A DNA stretch of 64,000 nt from Maylandia zebra (Eukaryota; Chordata; Actinopteri; Cichliformes; Cichlidae): NCBI RefSeq assembly GCF_041146795.1, contig NC_135176.1:18301786-18365785 (forward strand), given 5' to 3'. Both the position numbers and the translations under genes were made by a program. The notes under the pieces are model-generated. The model made no database searches and was not told the DNA's origin. It saw nothing but the letters and a program-made list of their open reading frames with translations. Below are positions 1 through 10,733 of this stretch, piece after piece (the first letter of the stretch is position 1; every line of letters begins with the position of its first letter).

Positions 1-596
1 TCTGTGCAATCTGAGTAAACTAAGAGATGATTAGACCTTTATCCTATACAGATTGTTTTTCCTCATACTTTTTTTTTCCCTTTTCGTCAAGTCTGTCTTT
101 GTACGGACCTGCCGTGTTCACCGTCGTTTTGTGCATAACTGTTTTTGGGGCAAATAAAATGCAAGTAGGGATTAAAACCACAGAATTAATGATTACCGGT
201 GCTGGAAATGCTAGTGCTTGATGCAGTGTTTTGATTTTGCTGCCACTTGTACCCACAATGCAATGCGCGAAAGTCACGTCTCTATAGCGAGGGACCACTG
301 TAATGCCAGTATCCTGGGGTTTTCTCCAGCTGATGAGAGGGTTGCTTCCTTGAGGTCAGAATGGCTTCTCAATGACATTTGTGTCTGTACACCAAAAACA
401 GTTCAGAGTACCCAGTCTTATTGGAGTTGCTGGGTGGGTTGCATGAGTGCTTGGGAGGAACATCATGGTCAATCTGAACCAGAGTTGTGTTCTGTTATTG
501 GTCATCTGTGCTAACCACAGCTTGACCCATTACTAACCACTATGTTTGAGCATACGAGTAGTTCTAAATTCACATGGCACTGACTGCATGTCTTTG
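1..596. other. No recognisable gene
   Basis: I see no gene, RNA or repeat family here that I can name. Short open frames on both strands (the longest 98 residues) show no protein motif and overlap each other, so I treat them as chance. Confidence 0.4.
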
Positions 597-757
597 AACT
601 GTGGGAGGAAACCAGAGAGAACCCACGCAAACACGGGGAGAACATGCAAACTCCAGAAAAACCACAGCCTGATGGTGGAATTGAACTCAGGACCTTCTTG
701 CTGTGCGGAAACAGTGCTAGCCACCATGCTGCCCCGTCAGGCCTTTCATAATCTTTA
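597..757 (-). repeat. Dispersed fish repeat fragment
   Basis: The stretch runs from GTGGGAGGAAACC through AACATGCAAACTCC to a segment ending near CACCATGCTGCCCC. This is the familiar high-copy fish repeat seen in the opposite orientation at 59974-60250 (GCGTGGGTTCTCTCCGGGTA). It is truncated and has no coding capacity. Family assignment (SINE or LINE 3' end) is from memory of its look. Confidence 0.5.
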
Positions 758-886
758 ATAATCACATCCCTGGTCTGGAGGGGAAGGGCACGACTTACAC
801 TAGGGGTGAGGTCTAGAGATGCCACGATACCACTTTTGTATGTCCGAAAGATACATTTGGATATCTGCCGATACCGATATGAATCC

Positions 887-1500
887 ACAACAACCTGGTG
901 CTGAATGCCCAGAAGACAGTGGAGATTATTGTGGACTTCAGGAAGCACACAGCCCCACTCCCCCCCATCATCCTGACTGACACCCCCATCACCTCTGTGG
1001 ACTCATTCCGCTTCCTGGGTACCACCATCACCCAGGACCTGAAGTGGGAGCCCACCATCACCTCCGTCATCAAGAAAGCCCAGCAGAGGATGTACTTCCT
1101 GAGGCAGCTGAAGAAATTCAACCTGCCAACACGGACGATGATGCAGTTCTACACTGCAATCATCGAGTCCATCCTCACCTCCTCCATCACCGTGTGGTAC
1201 GCTGGAGCCACTGTCAGGGACAAACAGAGACTGCAGCGTGTTGTGCGCTCTGCTGAGAAGGTGATTGGCTGCAGACTCCCATCTCTGCAGGACCTGTACA
1301 CCTCCAGGACACTGCGGCGTGCAGCCCGGATCTCAGCTGACCCTTCCCACCCTGGACACAGTCTGTTTGACCTGCTCCCCTCAGGCAGGAGGCTCCGGTC
1401 CATTCGCACCAGAACCTCTCGCCACAAGAACAGTTTCTTCCCCTCTGCTGTTGGACACATGAACAATAACCACATGACTGTCCCCGCCACTCACACATGA
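887..1500 (+). pseudogene. LINE reverse transcriptase C-terminal fragment
   Basis: The open frame is the end of a LINE ORF2, with no start of its own; it opens at the truncation point and ends in TGA at 1498-1500. Visible motifs are TVEIIVDFRK, FRFLGTTITQDLKWE, KKAQQRMYFLRQLKKF, LQRVVRSAEKVIG and LLPSGRRLRSIRTRT. These belong to the thumb and C-terminal domain after the catalytic YADD-type motif, which is missing. The product would be inactive. A related but longer copy lies at 51241-52446 on the minus strand. Confidence 0.75.
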
Positions 1501-1748
1501 CCCTACGCTGTGTCACTGCATCATTTCATGTCTGGCACTGATCACCACCTGCACTCATGTATATATCCTTCTACGTAGCACTCTTAATTCTTATTCTCAT
1601 GTATATATCTAATGTATATCTCATGCACATATCTTTCTTTCTACATAGCACTTTAATTCTTATTGTTTGCACTGAAGCACCGCAGCAAATTCCTAATGTT
1701 GTAAACCTCAACATCTGGCAATAAACCCATTCTGATTCTGGCTGATTC
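887..1748 (+). mobile_element. 5'-truncated non-LTR retrotransposon (L2/Rex1-like)
   Basis: A truncated LINE inserted into the hAT fragment, flanked by a 7-bp direct repeat TGAATCC (880-886 and 1749-1755). It contains the C-terminal part of a reverse transcriptase, then a 3' UTR ending in short GATTCTG repeats. The host hAT sequence is continuous across the insertion when compared with the copy at 45.35 kb. Confidence 0.75.
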
Positions 1749-2347
1749 TGAATCCGATATTGTCTAATTCATAATCAATAAAACTGTTTGTTTAATGTCT
1801 TGCTACATTTTGTATAAGTTCGTAGTAAAATTTTAATAAACACTAAAGCTATTCTGTTATACTTGTGTGCAAAAATATAACTGCACCCAAGATATTTTGC
1901 AGTTCAACAATACTGATCTTTTTATATATAAACTACTTCTGAAACTTTGGAGGTTATAGCTCTTTATACAGTAAAGTTACAAGAGGATAAAAATAATTAT
2001 CAGGCAAAATGTCCTTTGTTTGTTAAAATAATCCTGTCCAATACCATGTGAGAACAATAAACATATAATTTTCTTATGTAAGCCTCAAACTGAACGATAA
2101 TGTAGCGACAATCATTTTTCACAAATTTTTTTACAAAACTAAAATATTACTACTTCCATGTCTAATTGTCTGTAATGGAGGCGGAGTAAACTGGCCTGCT
2201 TACAGCTGACACAAGGGAAAAGAGCACTGCTATAAGTATCAGAGCACAAAGTTGCTCTGCTTATATTTGTAGCTAGCCTTCACAAATTAGAGGCAGCCTA
2301 CACAAACGAGTACAGAGAATTATAGAAGATTAACAGAAACTCTTTAC

Positions 2348-3319
2348 ATGGCATTGATTAACTCAGCTGCTGAGAACAACATCACCTTTGTGCGACCTGC
2401 ATATTTTATAATAAGTGGTTTTATTGGCATACCTAATATTAGATATTATTTTGTCTTTCTGTGTTTTATTTACATTCTTGCAGTGGTGGGAAACACATTA
2501 GTGATGATTGTAATAACATTGGATCACATGTTGAGAAGTCCAAAATATATTGCTGTTTTTAACCTTGCATTTACAGACCTGTTAAGTAGCTCTGCTTTGG
2601 TTCCAAAGGTTGTTGACATTTTTCTGTTTAACCATTATTATATTTCCTACAATGCCTGCTTGACTTTCATGTTTTTCTGCTTTACTTTCATTTCAATGCA
2701 AGCTTTTAATCTGGTTGTATTGTCCTTTGACAGAGTCATGGCTATCATGTACCCGCTGCACTATCAAATGAGAGTGAGCCACAAGCTCATTTTATCTTTG
2801 ATCGCTTTTTTCTGGCTTCTTGCCATAACTCTTATACTCATTGCAGCTGGCCTTCTCACAAGACTTTCTTTTTGTAAGTCTGTTGTTATTCAGAGCTACT
2901 ATTGTGATCATGGTCCTATGTATCGTCTTGGCTGCAATGATAATACCCCCAATCGTGCAATTGCTGGTTTGAGTCCAGTTATAATTCTTGGGTTTCCACT
3001 GGCATTTATCATGGGAAGTTACTGCTGTATTGGCTATTCTTTGTCAAAAATTTCTACATTTAGGGAACGAGTGAAAGCTTTCAAAACCTGCACAGGTCAC
3101 CTTTCATTAGTGGCAATTTATTTCCTTCCATTTACATTTGTGTATATCTTTGGGAGTGTAATACATCCAAATGCTAGAATCATAAGCCTTTCTATGAGCA
3201 CTGTATTGCCTCCCATGTTAAACCCGATTATCTATGTTCTTCAGACACAGGAGATCAAAGAGTCATTAAAGAAGTTGCTGAAAACTCGAGTTACATCCAA
3301 AATTGCCACAAAATATTAA
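2348..3319 (+). CDS. Odorant receptor OR1, intact, 323 aa
   Basis: A seven-transmembrane odorant receptor, expected in cilia of olfactory neurons and coupled to Golf; the ligand is unknown. The coding region is one exon, as usual for ORs. An N-glycosylation site (NIT) lies at residue 11. TM1 carries GNTLVM; the end of TM3 carries LSFDRVMAIMYPLHY, the OR version of the DRY motif. Extracellular loop 2 has SYYCDHG and further cysteines, TM6 starts KAFKTCTGHLSLVAIYF, and TM7 has PPMLNPIIYVLQTQEIK. The 323-residue length is normal. The start is the first ATG, in TTTACATGG. It is near-identical to OR2 and OR5 but has its own substitutions (H for R in LDHML, SMQAF for FMQGF, IAGLSP in loop 2/TM5). 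No frame lesion is seen. The teleost OR subfamily cannot be fixed by eye. Confidence 0.93.
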   Translation: MALINSAAENNITFVRPAYFIISGFIGIPNIRYYFVFLCFIYILAVVGNTLVMIVITLDHMLRSPKYIAVFNLAFTDLLSSSALVPKVVDIFLFNHYYISYNACLTFMFFCFTFISMQAFNLVVLSFDRVMAIMYPLHYQMRVSHKLILSLIAFFWLLAITLILIAAGLLTRLSFCKSVVIQSYYCDHGPMYRLGCNDNTPNRAIAGLSPVIILGFPLAFIMGSYCCIGYSLSKISTFRERVKAFKTCTGHLSLVAIYFLPFTFVYIFGSVIHPNARIISLSMSTVLPPMLNPIIYVLQTQEIKESLKKLLKTRVTSKIATKY

Positions 3320-4233
3320 AAAAGGATTTAGACTTGAATGTCTGCAGTGCCCTCTGCCATCTGATGTAAAAGATTTAGTCTTTCTGTGACCAAAGAGATT
3401 GTGCTCCTCTGTATTTTTCAGGACTAAGATGTAGACATTATTTTAACTTTAGTCAGTTTTAGTAGCAGCAATCTTCTTTTTTCTTTGAATTTGTTGTTTC
3501 AGTACCTGCGTGTGCCACTGTTATAGTACTATTATAGAATCTAAATGACCATAGAATTGAAATTACAAGTTAATATAATTGAAAAAGAATATTCAACAAT
3601 AAAAATATAATTGAAGTAATACCAGAGTAATTTCTCTTGCATGACCATAGTAAAATGAAATTGTAAAAGCTGCTTTCCATTATAATCATTTCTTTTTTTA
3701 AAGTCGTACAATACCACGTGTCACATATTAAAAAAATGTGAAAAATACGAAAAATATATCGATTCTCACATTAAAATATCAATGTTTTAGTAATTTAGAT
3801 TAAATTTGTAGAAAGAAAGCTGGGTAGTACGGCACGAGCTCCCTCGGTGGATTGAAACTGCTGTCTGCTCCTTGCTATCTAAAATATAACCGGGCGCTGA
3901 CTTAAACTCTCGACCATCTCAAACTTCTGTTTAATCATTTTCTGTTTGACGTTTATTCAGCTGTGTGAAAGCCCCGGAGGAACCCTCCCGAGGGATTAAT
4001 AAAGTTAAATTTCATTGAATCTAATCTAATAACTTTAATCTCAGCCAAACCGATTTACTCATGAACAAATAAAACACTGAAAAAGCCAAACAATAACATT
4101 TTTAAGTTATCAAAGTGACTTATATATCATGTTTAACCCGAGTAGCGAAAGATCGCGGGGGTTTGAAGATGATGTGTCGGTCGGCTCAGATATTTGAAGT
4201 TTGCACAGCAACATTCTCACCTGAAAATATGTA
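3320..4233. other. Shared OR 3' flank
   Basis: AT-rich sequence shared with the regions after OR2 and OR5. It has an AATAAAAATATAA at about 3598 that could be a poly(A) signal. A junction after 3811 (TTTGTAG then AAAGAAAGCTGG) marks a deletion relative to the other units. From 3820 on the sequence belongs to the hAT-B repeat described in units 2 and 3. No gene is seen. Confidence 0.6.
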
Positions 4234-4237
4234 TAAG

Positions 4238-5309
4238 TGTAATGGGGAAGTCTTTAGGACCCAGGGGACCCAATGGAGGGTATAAAAGAGGAAGTAGCAG
4301 CAAGTGCTCTTTATTTCCACTGACGAGCGGCTGTGAACAATGGTTGTGTGAGTAGGTGAAGAGCCTGAGAAGTTTTAGTCTGCTACACAAACAGTTGTTG
4401 TAAACCTCTACAGCAGAGGTTCGAGGTACAGGCTGTTTTTCTTTTAGTGTTTTTTTTTTTTTTAAATTTGTTGAAATGTATTTGATGTTTATTGTATTTT
4501 ATGTTTTAGTAGTGATTTTCACAAGATAAGCCAAGATAAGCCAGGTGTGCAGCAAACACAGTTGTCTGCTGGAGGTATGTTAACTTAATATATTTGACAT
4601 TAAAAAAAGTATATTGATGCACTATAATCTAATTTATATTGTATTGCCTCCTGCAGGGCAGGCTGCACATGTGAATTTGTCGCTGTTTTTTTTCCCCTCC
4701 TTCTCCTTGTTGTTGTGTTTTTGGTTTTGGTAGGGTCACCTTTTAAAACTGTTTTTTTTATGCCGGGTTTGTTTTTATTTCTACTGGGCTGGTGCAATAT
4801 TAGTCGGGCAATGTGCAATCCCTGAGTGGGACTCTTACCTTGGGGGAATTAGGATCTTTAGAGCTGCTCTGTGTGGATTTGCAGTGAATAAGTTTTTATT
4901 AAGAGTGATTTTTAGTGCCACCGATTATTGCCTGAACTAGCACTTAGTGCATGCGATAAGTGTTCTGTTGGGCTCGTATTTATTTGGGGTGGATTTGTTT
5001 CTTTTAAAGCAACGAGCATCTGGGACCGCCAAGGGAGAGCAAGCCCTCAGGTGATAGTTGCATTGCTGGCAGGTTGCACCAATAACACTATCTTGTGGTC
5101 GTTAGTGACCTTTTTACCATTTTGATGTTTTAGGCCTTTTGCAAACCCTTTGTGTTCTTTTAAAATAATAAATTTTAACATATCTGACTGATATTGACCC
5201 TCTTGTCCTGTTTATTCTGGGCTCGTTCCTGTGAGAGCTTTGGGCCTGAAAGTTTGCACAAGTAGTATAGAGGCCCTTAGCGGTTACTCGGTGGCTTTCG
5301 CTCGCTACA
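4238..5309 (+). mobile_element. Solo LTR, 1072 bp
   Basis: A block absent from the matching position in units 2 and 3. It begins TGTAATGGGG and ends CGCTACA, has the TG...CA ends of an LTR, and is flanked by TAAG on both sides (4234-4237, 5310-5313). A TATAAAAG box lies at about 4280 and an AATAAA at about 5167, in the order expected for a plus-oriented LTR. No internal retroviral sequence remains, so it probably arose by LTR-LTR recombination. The family is not identified. Confidence 0.7.
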
Positions 5310-5313
5310 TAAG

Positions 5314-5780
5314 TTTTTTTGCGACTGTTGAGACAACGCCGGTGTCTGCAATTCTTTTGGTCCTGGTAGAAATCACGCTGAGATGTTTCCATGTTTTACA
5401 CAATCCTTTTATTACCCATTATTCTTACAGATCCATCTGGAGATCAGCACACTGCATCCTATGCAGTCCTATGCTAAAGGCTGATCTAAAGAACTCCACA
5501 CAACAGTTACAGTTATAACCTCTGGTCTCCTCCCCCCTACAGTAAACACCCCCACAATGGAAATACACTAGTACAGTGGCCAAGGGTGCTGACACCACGA
5601 CCCCCATCTCCTTTTAAGGTTGTGTCCGTTTGCCCTTTGTCTGCCCCTCACCCTCAGTAACTCTTGCTTCCTGGCCTGGGGGTTGATTGTCCTCCTGCCT
5701 TGCACCCCAGTTCTTTGTTCCCATTCCAGGCCTTCTTACACCCATTAACGGCCATATTGTAATATTACAATCCCAAACTA
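5314..5780 (+). repeat. Non-coding repeat segment before the Penelope insertion
   Basis: Begins GCGACTGTTGAGACAACGCC and recurs at about 13055-13514 and 63030-63480, so it is part of the tandem unit. It is internal to the hAT-B element (compare 62383-63740). No coding sequence is recognised. Its last bases CCAAACTA are the target of the Penelope insertion, and the TA at 5779-5780 is the uninterrupted form of the site holding the 29.6 kb block in unit 2. Confidence 0.7.
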
Positions 5781-6659
5781 TGTCTGTGAAGGTTCTCAGT
5801 CATCCAGGTCATCGTAGTCAAAGGAGCTTGCAAAGAAAAGCGTCTGGACTTCTTTAAGTTGCTTGAAGACGTTTCACCTCTCATCCGAAAAGCTTCTTCA
5901 GTTCTAAGGTCAAATGGTGGGGAGTCCCAGATTTAAACCTAGTGGGAGTATCCCCCCACAGAGGGACAAAAGGACCCCCTGATGATCCTCTAATCGCCTG
6001 AGCCAAGGTGTGAAACTGTGTGTGGGTCCCAATCAGCCAGAGTTTCGGGTGAGCTTATTGTGAAACCCTGGCCCCACCTTATCATGCAAATTCCTGAGGT
6101 CAGATGGCCCAGGATATGAGTGGGCGTTAAGGCGTCTGGGGAGGGAACTCAAAACTGGATTATAGATGGCAGACAGTTGGTGTCGTAAACCACCGTCTCT
6201 GTTCAAAGATGGTCACTCACAGTGGACATAGATGGCTTCTTTCACTCCTCTTTCAAACCATCTGTCTTCTCTGTCCAAAATGTGAACATTGGCATCCTCA
6301 AAAGAGTGTCCTTTATCCTTCAGATGCAGATGGACTGCTGAGTCTTGTCCTGTGCAGGTGGCTCTTCTATGTTGTGCCATGTGTTTGTGAAGTGGCTGTT
6401 TGGTCTCTCCAATGTAGAGGTCTGGGCATTCCTCGCTGCACTGTACAGCATACACCACATTGTTAAGTCTGTGTGTTGGAGTTTTGTCTTTCGGGTGAAC
6501 CAGTTTTTGTCTGAGCGTGTTGCTGGGTCTGAAGTACACCGGGATGTCATGCTTGGAGAAAACTCACCTGAGTTTTTCTGATACACCGGCTACATAGGGG
6601 ATGACAATGTTGTTGCGTCTGTCCTTCTTATCCTCCCTCGCTGGTGTCTGATCTTCGAC
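5781..6659 (-). mobile_element. Penelope-like element, 5'-truncated, unit 1
   Basis: An 879-bp insertion flanked by CCAAACTA (5773-5780 and 6660-6667). Unit 3 keeps the empty site near 63481. The minus strand encodes the C-terminal GIY-YIG endonuclease of a Penelope-like element: NNVVYAVQCSEECPDLYIGE, then a conserved arginine-rich segment (MAQHRRA) and VKEAIYVH. The reverse transcriptase part is absent. Compared with the unit 2 copy this one carries more frame damage (the readable part is about 6213-6539). Confidence 0.85.
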
Positions 6660-6667
6660 CAAACTAT

Positions 6668-6967
6668 ATTCTCTTTAACTCTGATGTATATTACGGAATA
6701 TATTCTCAACACGACTCAGAAAGAAAAATAAGAGTAATATTAAAACTAAGTAGCTGGAATTGGCTGGGCCGCACTATGAATTCTGCGATATGGTTTTTCA
6801 ATTTTGTTGTCCGGGTGGAAAATTGGGAGAAATTCGGGAGAACGGTGGCTCCGGGAGATTTCGGGAGGGGCACTGAAATTCGGGAGAACGGTGGCTCCAG
6901 GAGATTTTTGGGAGGGGCACTGAAATTCGGGATTCTCCCGGAAAAATCGGGAGGGTTGGCATGTATG
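6668..6967 (+). mobile_element. hAT-B right end, unit 1
   Basis: The right part of a non-autonomous hAT-type element also present at 62383-63740. It is rich in GGGAG/CTCCC runs, and a roughly 50-bp segment (GAACGGTGGCTCC with GAGGGGCACTGAAATTCGGG) is tandemly repeated here but single in unit 3. The terminus reads GGCATGTATG and is followed by the 8-bp target GTTGTGGC (6968-6975). Unit 1 has lost the left end. Confidence 0.6.
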
Positions 6968-7078
6968 GTTGTGGCAACACCACTAACCTTGTCAAACACC
7001 TCAGAGTAAATCATATCACAAAATATGACGAGCATATGTTGAGGCGAACTGAAGAGGAGGAGAGGGACAGGTGCTGCT
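6968..7078 (+). pseudogene. BED zinc-finger fragment of an hAT transposase
   Basis: Frame GNTTNLVKHLRVNH followed by ML RRTEEEERDR is the second half of a BED-type zinc finger (the H-x4-H pair) of an hAT-family transposase. The cysteine half (CDTCGKK) lies upstream in units 2 and 3 and is separated by the hAT-B insertion; in unit 1 it is deleted. The fragment ends in a stop after about 37 residues and has no DDE domain. Confidence 0.6.
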
Positions 7079-7089
7079 AGGGCAAGACA

Positions 7090-8540
7090 GACGTCTCTCA
7101 CGGAGTCCTTTAGTGCTGCAGGCAAGCAAGCTGTTCAAATAGCGCACAACTTAAGTTTATTTATTTATATTCTCAACAATCCCCCTTTTTTATCTCTCCA
7201 ATGAGAGATCACATCACACGTGTCCTTCATCCTGGGGGAAAACTGGTTTCCTAAACCTGACAGAATCTCTTTGTGTGAATGCTTTTCCCACTTCCTAAGA
7301 TAAAATCAGTTTAACTGCTTGAATAGGGTGGTGTGGAGTAGACAACCTTCAACATCTATTCACTCAGTCTTCTTTTTCTAGCGTGGGGTGAGTCTCTGTG
7401 TTCTTCCTCCTCTTCTTTCTTCAGTCTCAGGGGGAGACTACCCTGAGACCTGGCCACAGACCACGGGATTACTTTGCCCCCGTGGTTGAGGTCTGGGTGT
7501 TCTCTGACTCATTTGAGTCAGGGCTCGATTCCCCCTTTGGTGCTCAAGTTGCTCCTTGTTCCTTCACCGACCTTCCTGGCTCCTCAGCTACTGCACACTG
7601 GCTCCAGTGCTACCCGGCTTCGCCTTTGCCCTTCAGTCAAACAGCGTGCGATGTCCTGTCCATTTCGGCTTCGCCCACTTTCTTTTGATCACTTTCAGAC
7701 GTACCCACCAGGCAAGCTGTGCTCTCTCTGTAAACCATGTGCCTTTTTAATAGCTCTTGTTCTGATCTCTGGGGATAAGACTGGTCGCCCATCTGGTGCT
7801 CTTGAAGCCTTCTCTCCAGGTCTCAGTCTGCATCTTATGAATAATCTTCTTCCATCAGTTTGGTCACTGCACCTGTAATTAAAAATTAAAACTACCCTGA
7901 CAAACCCCTTTTGCCACATGGTCCTTGCCATGTGTCAATTCAAAACAATTAGAGATGCACAATAAAGTTGCCCATTCTCTCTTAAAGATTCCAGGGCTTC
8001 TCCCATGGAGTAGCTCTGCTCCAGGCCTGTAAACCTGTGTTTAGAAAATTGGCCAGTGGTGTTTCCTGCTGCAAATCATGTGATTAAATCATATGATTAT
8101 CCTTCTGCTGTAGAAAAAGTAGATGTTAGCCCAGTGCATCTTGTATGCACACTTTCTCACAGTGACCTTTGCATTGTAAACAATAGAAGGTCATATTAAC
8201 ACACTGCTTGTAAATAGACACAGAAAAAACTGGCAACCAAAAGATCTGCATGGCCTACAAGACATGCAAAACTAAGATGTTGCTTTCATCCTCCTGTTCC
8301 TGTAAAAAAAAGAAACATCCACCCTTTTTGCTCTGTGGGTGGAGGTGCAATCTTGCATATTGGTGTCATGTCAGTCAAGTTTTTGTCAGTCCAGTCAGTC
8401 CCCGTGTTAATTGCTGATAGCCGAAACTTGTGTGTGATACGCAAGTTCCATCGGCAGCATTTATGACAACATGTAACTGCATATGGAGTGAGGCTCATGT
8501 GGGGTTAATGCTATTAATTTACAGAAGGTTTTGTGGTTAT
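7090..8540. other. Unassigned interval, probably mobile-element relic
   Basis: No gene is recognised. The 7141-8080 part is absent from the matching place in unit 3, so it is an insertion or was lost there. It opens with TTCTCAACAATCCCCC, a run that resembles the polypurine/LTR area of a retroelement on the minus strand, but no termini or target duplication could be fixed. From about 8125 to 8430 it matches 44095-44395 (CAGTGCATCTTGTATGCACA), which is spacer of the tandem unit. Confidence 0.35.
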
Positions 8541-8549
8541 GACACCTGT

Positions 8550-9193
8550 TGTCACGGCTACCGAGGCGAGCCGTGTAGTGTTGGAGGGAGAAAGGACCCA
8601 AAATGCAAGCAGTGGATGATAATGCTAGTGATGTTTATTTACAAAGTGGAGTGGTGGCAAAACAGGCAATGAGGGAGGACAATAAACTAAAGAAACCTAA
8701 ACTGGGAAAACTAAATAACTAACCTGAGAAGATACCAAAAGGGATGAGAGGCAGAGAGACACAGACGAGGAACAGGATGGAACACAGAGTAACGCAGACT
8801 GACACGGAGCAACGCAGACAAACCAGCAACAGGCAGGAGAACACACAGGGCTTAAATACACACACCAGTAATCAGGGGATGAGAGACAGGAGGGCAAAAC
8901 AGCTGGGAGAAATCAGAGCTGACGGGACAGGGGAAACGTAAACTGAACACACTCACATGAGACGGAGACCTTCACAATAAAACCGGAAACTCAACAACAC
9001 AGAACCAGACAAGACACAGAACTAAACAGACAGATTCACAAGCAGACAGTGTGACACCATGGACAGACGGAGGGAACACAGAGAAATGGGAGCAGGCAGG
9101 CAAAGAACAGAAACCTAACAAATGGCAAATCGGAATGAACAAAAGCATAAGGAAACACAAAACACTGAGTCGGCAGGCTCAGGACCATGGACA
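8550..9193 (-). mobile_element. Solo LTR of a gypsy-type element, 644 bp
   Basis: Starts TGTCACGGC and ends CCATGGACA, flanked by CCTGT on both sides (8545-8549 and 9194-9198). The unit 2 continuation has the empty site near 45085 (GACACCTGTCTCCC). Its ends resemble those of the chromovirus LTRs at 15162 and 46358 (TGTCACGG/TGTTACGG ... CCATGACA), so I place it in the same broad gypsy group. The orientation is by analogy with those LTRs. Confidence 0.75.
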
Positions 9194-9529
9194 CCTGTCT
9201 CCCACAGGCTAAAACTTAAAAAAAGAAGAAATAAAATACAGACAAACATTCATACTCACACCAATGGGCAATTTGTAATCACCAATTAACCTAACCCCAC
9301 TAAGTGCATGTGTATGTACTGTAGGTGGAAGCTATGCAAACTCAGGTACAACGTCTCAGCCAGTCGAGCAAAATATAATGTTCAACAGAATGAAAGGCAG
9401 AGGTCAGGTCCATTGTCAGGAAAACACAATATTCGCCTATATTACATTACATCAAAATCTTGTTGGACACTCTAAGACTAGCTGGGTCTGTAAAATGAGT
9501 AATATGAATTCATATTAATCAATGTATGT

Positions 9530-10300
9530 TCTCATCTGCACCGCTCATGTGTTGCTAATTGGATGTATTCTGATTTCCTGCATCTCAATTCAAGTAAAAC
9601 TGAGGTTCTAGTGCTCAGCCCAAACATTCAAAGTTAGCCAGTACATCAGTGCCCTCACTAATACCATCAAATCATCTGGTTAAAAACCTTGGTTTCCTTT
9701 TTGATACCAAGATCAACACTTGAATTTTGAAAGTCATATCTCAAAGGTTACCCAGTCTTGTTTCCTTCATTTGAGAAATATTGCGAACAACAACCCTTTA
9801 CTGTGAGTTTGTCATCTTGAACTTTTAGTACACACTTTAATTTTCTCCTGTGTTGATTATTACAATTCACTTTTCACATACATCTCTCAGTTCTTTCATA
9901 GCTCATCTTCAATTAGTTCAGAACGCAGCAGCAAGGCTGCTAACGAAAACTAGCCAGCAGTCACATATTAAACCTATCCTTGCTTCCCTTCACTGGCTTC
10001 CAGTGAAATTCAGAATCCACTTTAAATTATGTTATTAACATATAAACTTTACATGGACAGGCCCCTGCACACCTTATCAATGCAGCCGACCTTTTGGATC
10101 TAACCATGGCCTTCTAGCCATGTATGCGTGTATGTAGGGATGAATATCCCTCAGTATGGCTGATTATATGCCTGTTTATGGGTCTCTATGTTTTAACATG
10201 TAGATTTAACTTCTATCTGTTCTATGTGTTGCTTTTATTTGAGCTGTAAAGCACTGTAACTTGATGTTTCGAAAGGGTGATATAATTAAGTTATTATTAT
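9530..10300 (+). mobile_element. Decayed L2-like LINE 3' fragment
   Basis: Translated pieces include DFLHLNSSKTEVLVLSPN, LQLVQNAAARLL and LASLHWLPVKFRI, which match the C-terminal part of the L2-like reverse transcriptase at 34506-35252. Frames are broken by several indels. A related copy with the same lesions is at about 59190-60310, so this insertion predates the tandem duplication. Confidence 0.75.
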
Positions 10301-10733
10301 TAACAATAATAATATTATAAGTCTTAGCAATGAATGGGAATTATGAGATTGACCTTTAGCTGCCAAGAAGACAAGGCACAAGCCTATTTCTTTATTATTC
10401 TTTTAAGTGGGTGGATAACACTTGTGAACCCAGGTAGTCCAATACAACCACTGTGACCTGCTGTACAGCTGCAACCTAAAATAAAGCACCTGGAGCTTGG
10501 ACGCTATTATCTGACTCCCGTATTTTGAATGGTGTTTGGCTGGCTGCTGAATTGTGTACCCTATGCACACATGCACACACATGAGGAGAGCAGTACACAA
10601 GAGAACAGAGTACTGCTATAAGTATCAGAGCACAAAGTTGCTCTGCTTATATTTGTAGCTAGCCTTCACAAACTAGAGGCAGCCTACACAAAAGAGTACA
10701 GAGAATTATAGAAGATTAACAGAAGCTCTTTAC

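Larger units (their letters stand above)
814..2200 (+). mobile_element. hAT-like element fragment, unit 1
   Basis: It begins TAGAGATGCCACGATACC, matching the left end of the complete hAT-like element at 45286 (TAGAGATGGCACGATACC). After the LINE inserted at 887-1748 the match resumes (ATCAATAAAACTGTTT, GCTATTCTGTTATAC) and fades near 2.2 kb. The right terminal repeat is not present, so this copy is truncated. No transposase is visible. The right edge is approximate. Confidence 0.6.
2215..7130 (+). repeat. Tandem OR unit 1 (core)
   Basis: First copy of the duplicated OR block. From about 2215 it matches 10610 onward and 60550 onward: upstream TATAAGTATCAGAGCAC, the OR gene, a shared 3' region, then relics of DNA transposons. 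Relative to units 2 and 3 it has lost about 430 bp after 3811, including the start of a BED-finger fragment. It has gained a solo LTR (4238-5309) and shares the Penelope insertion with unit 2. Confidence 0.8.

Noticed and set aside
7398-7878. Overlapping 96- and 134-residue frames as host genes
   Set aside because: No domain, no partner frame in the other units, composition like translated repeat.
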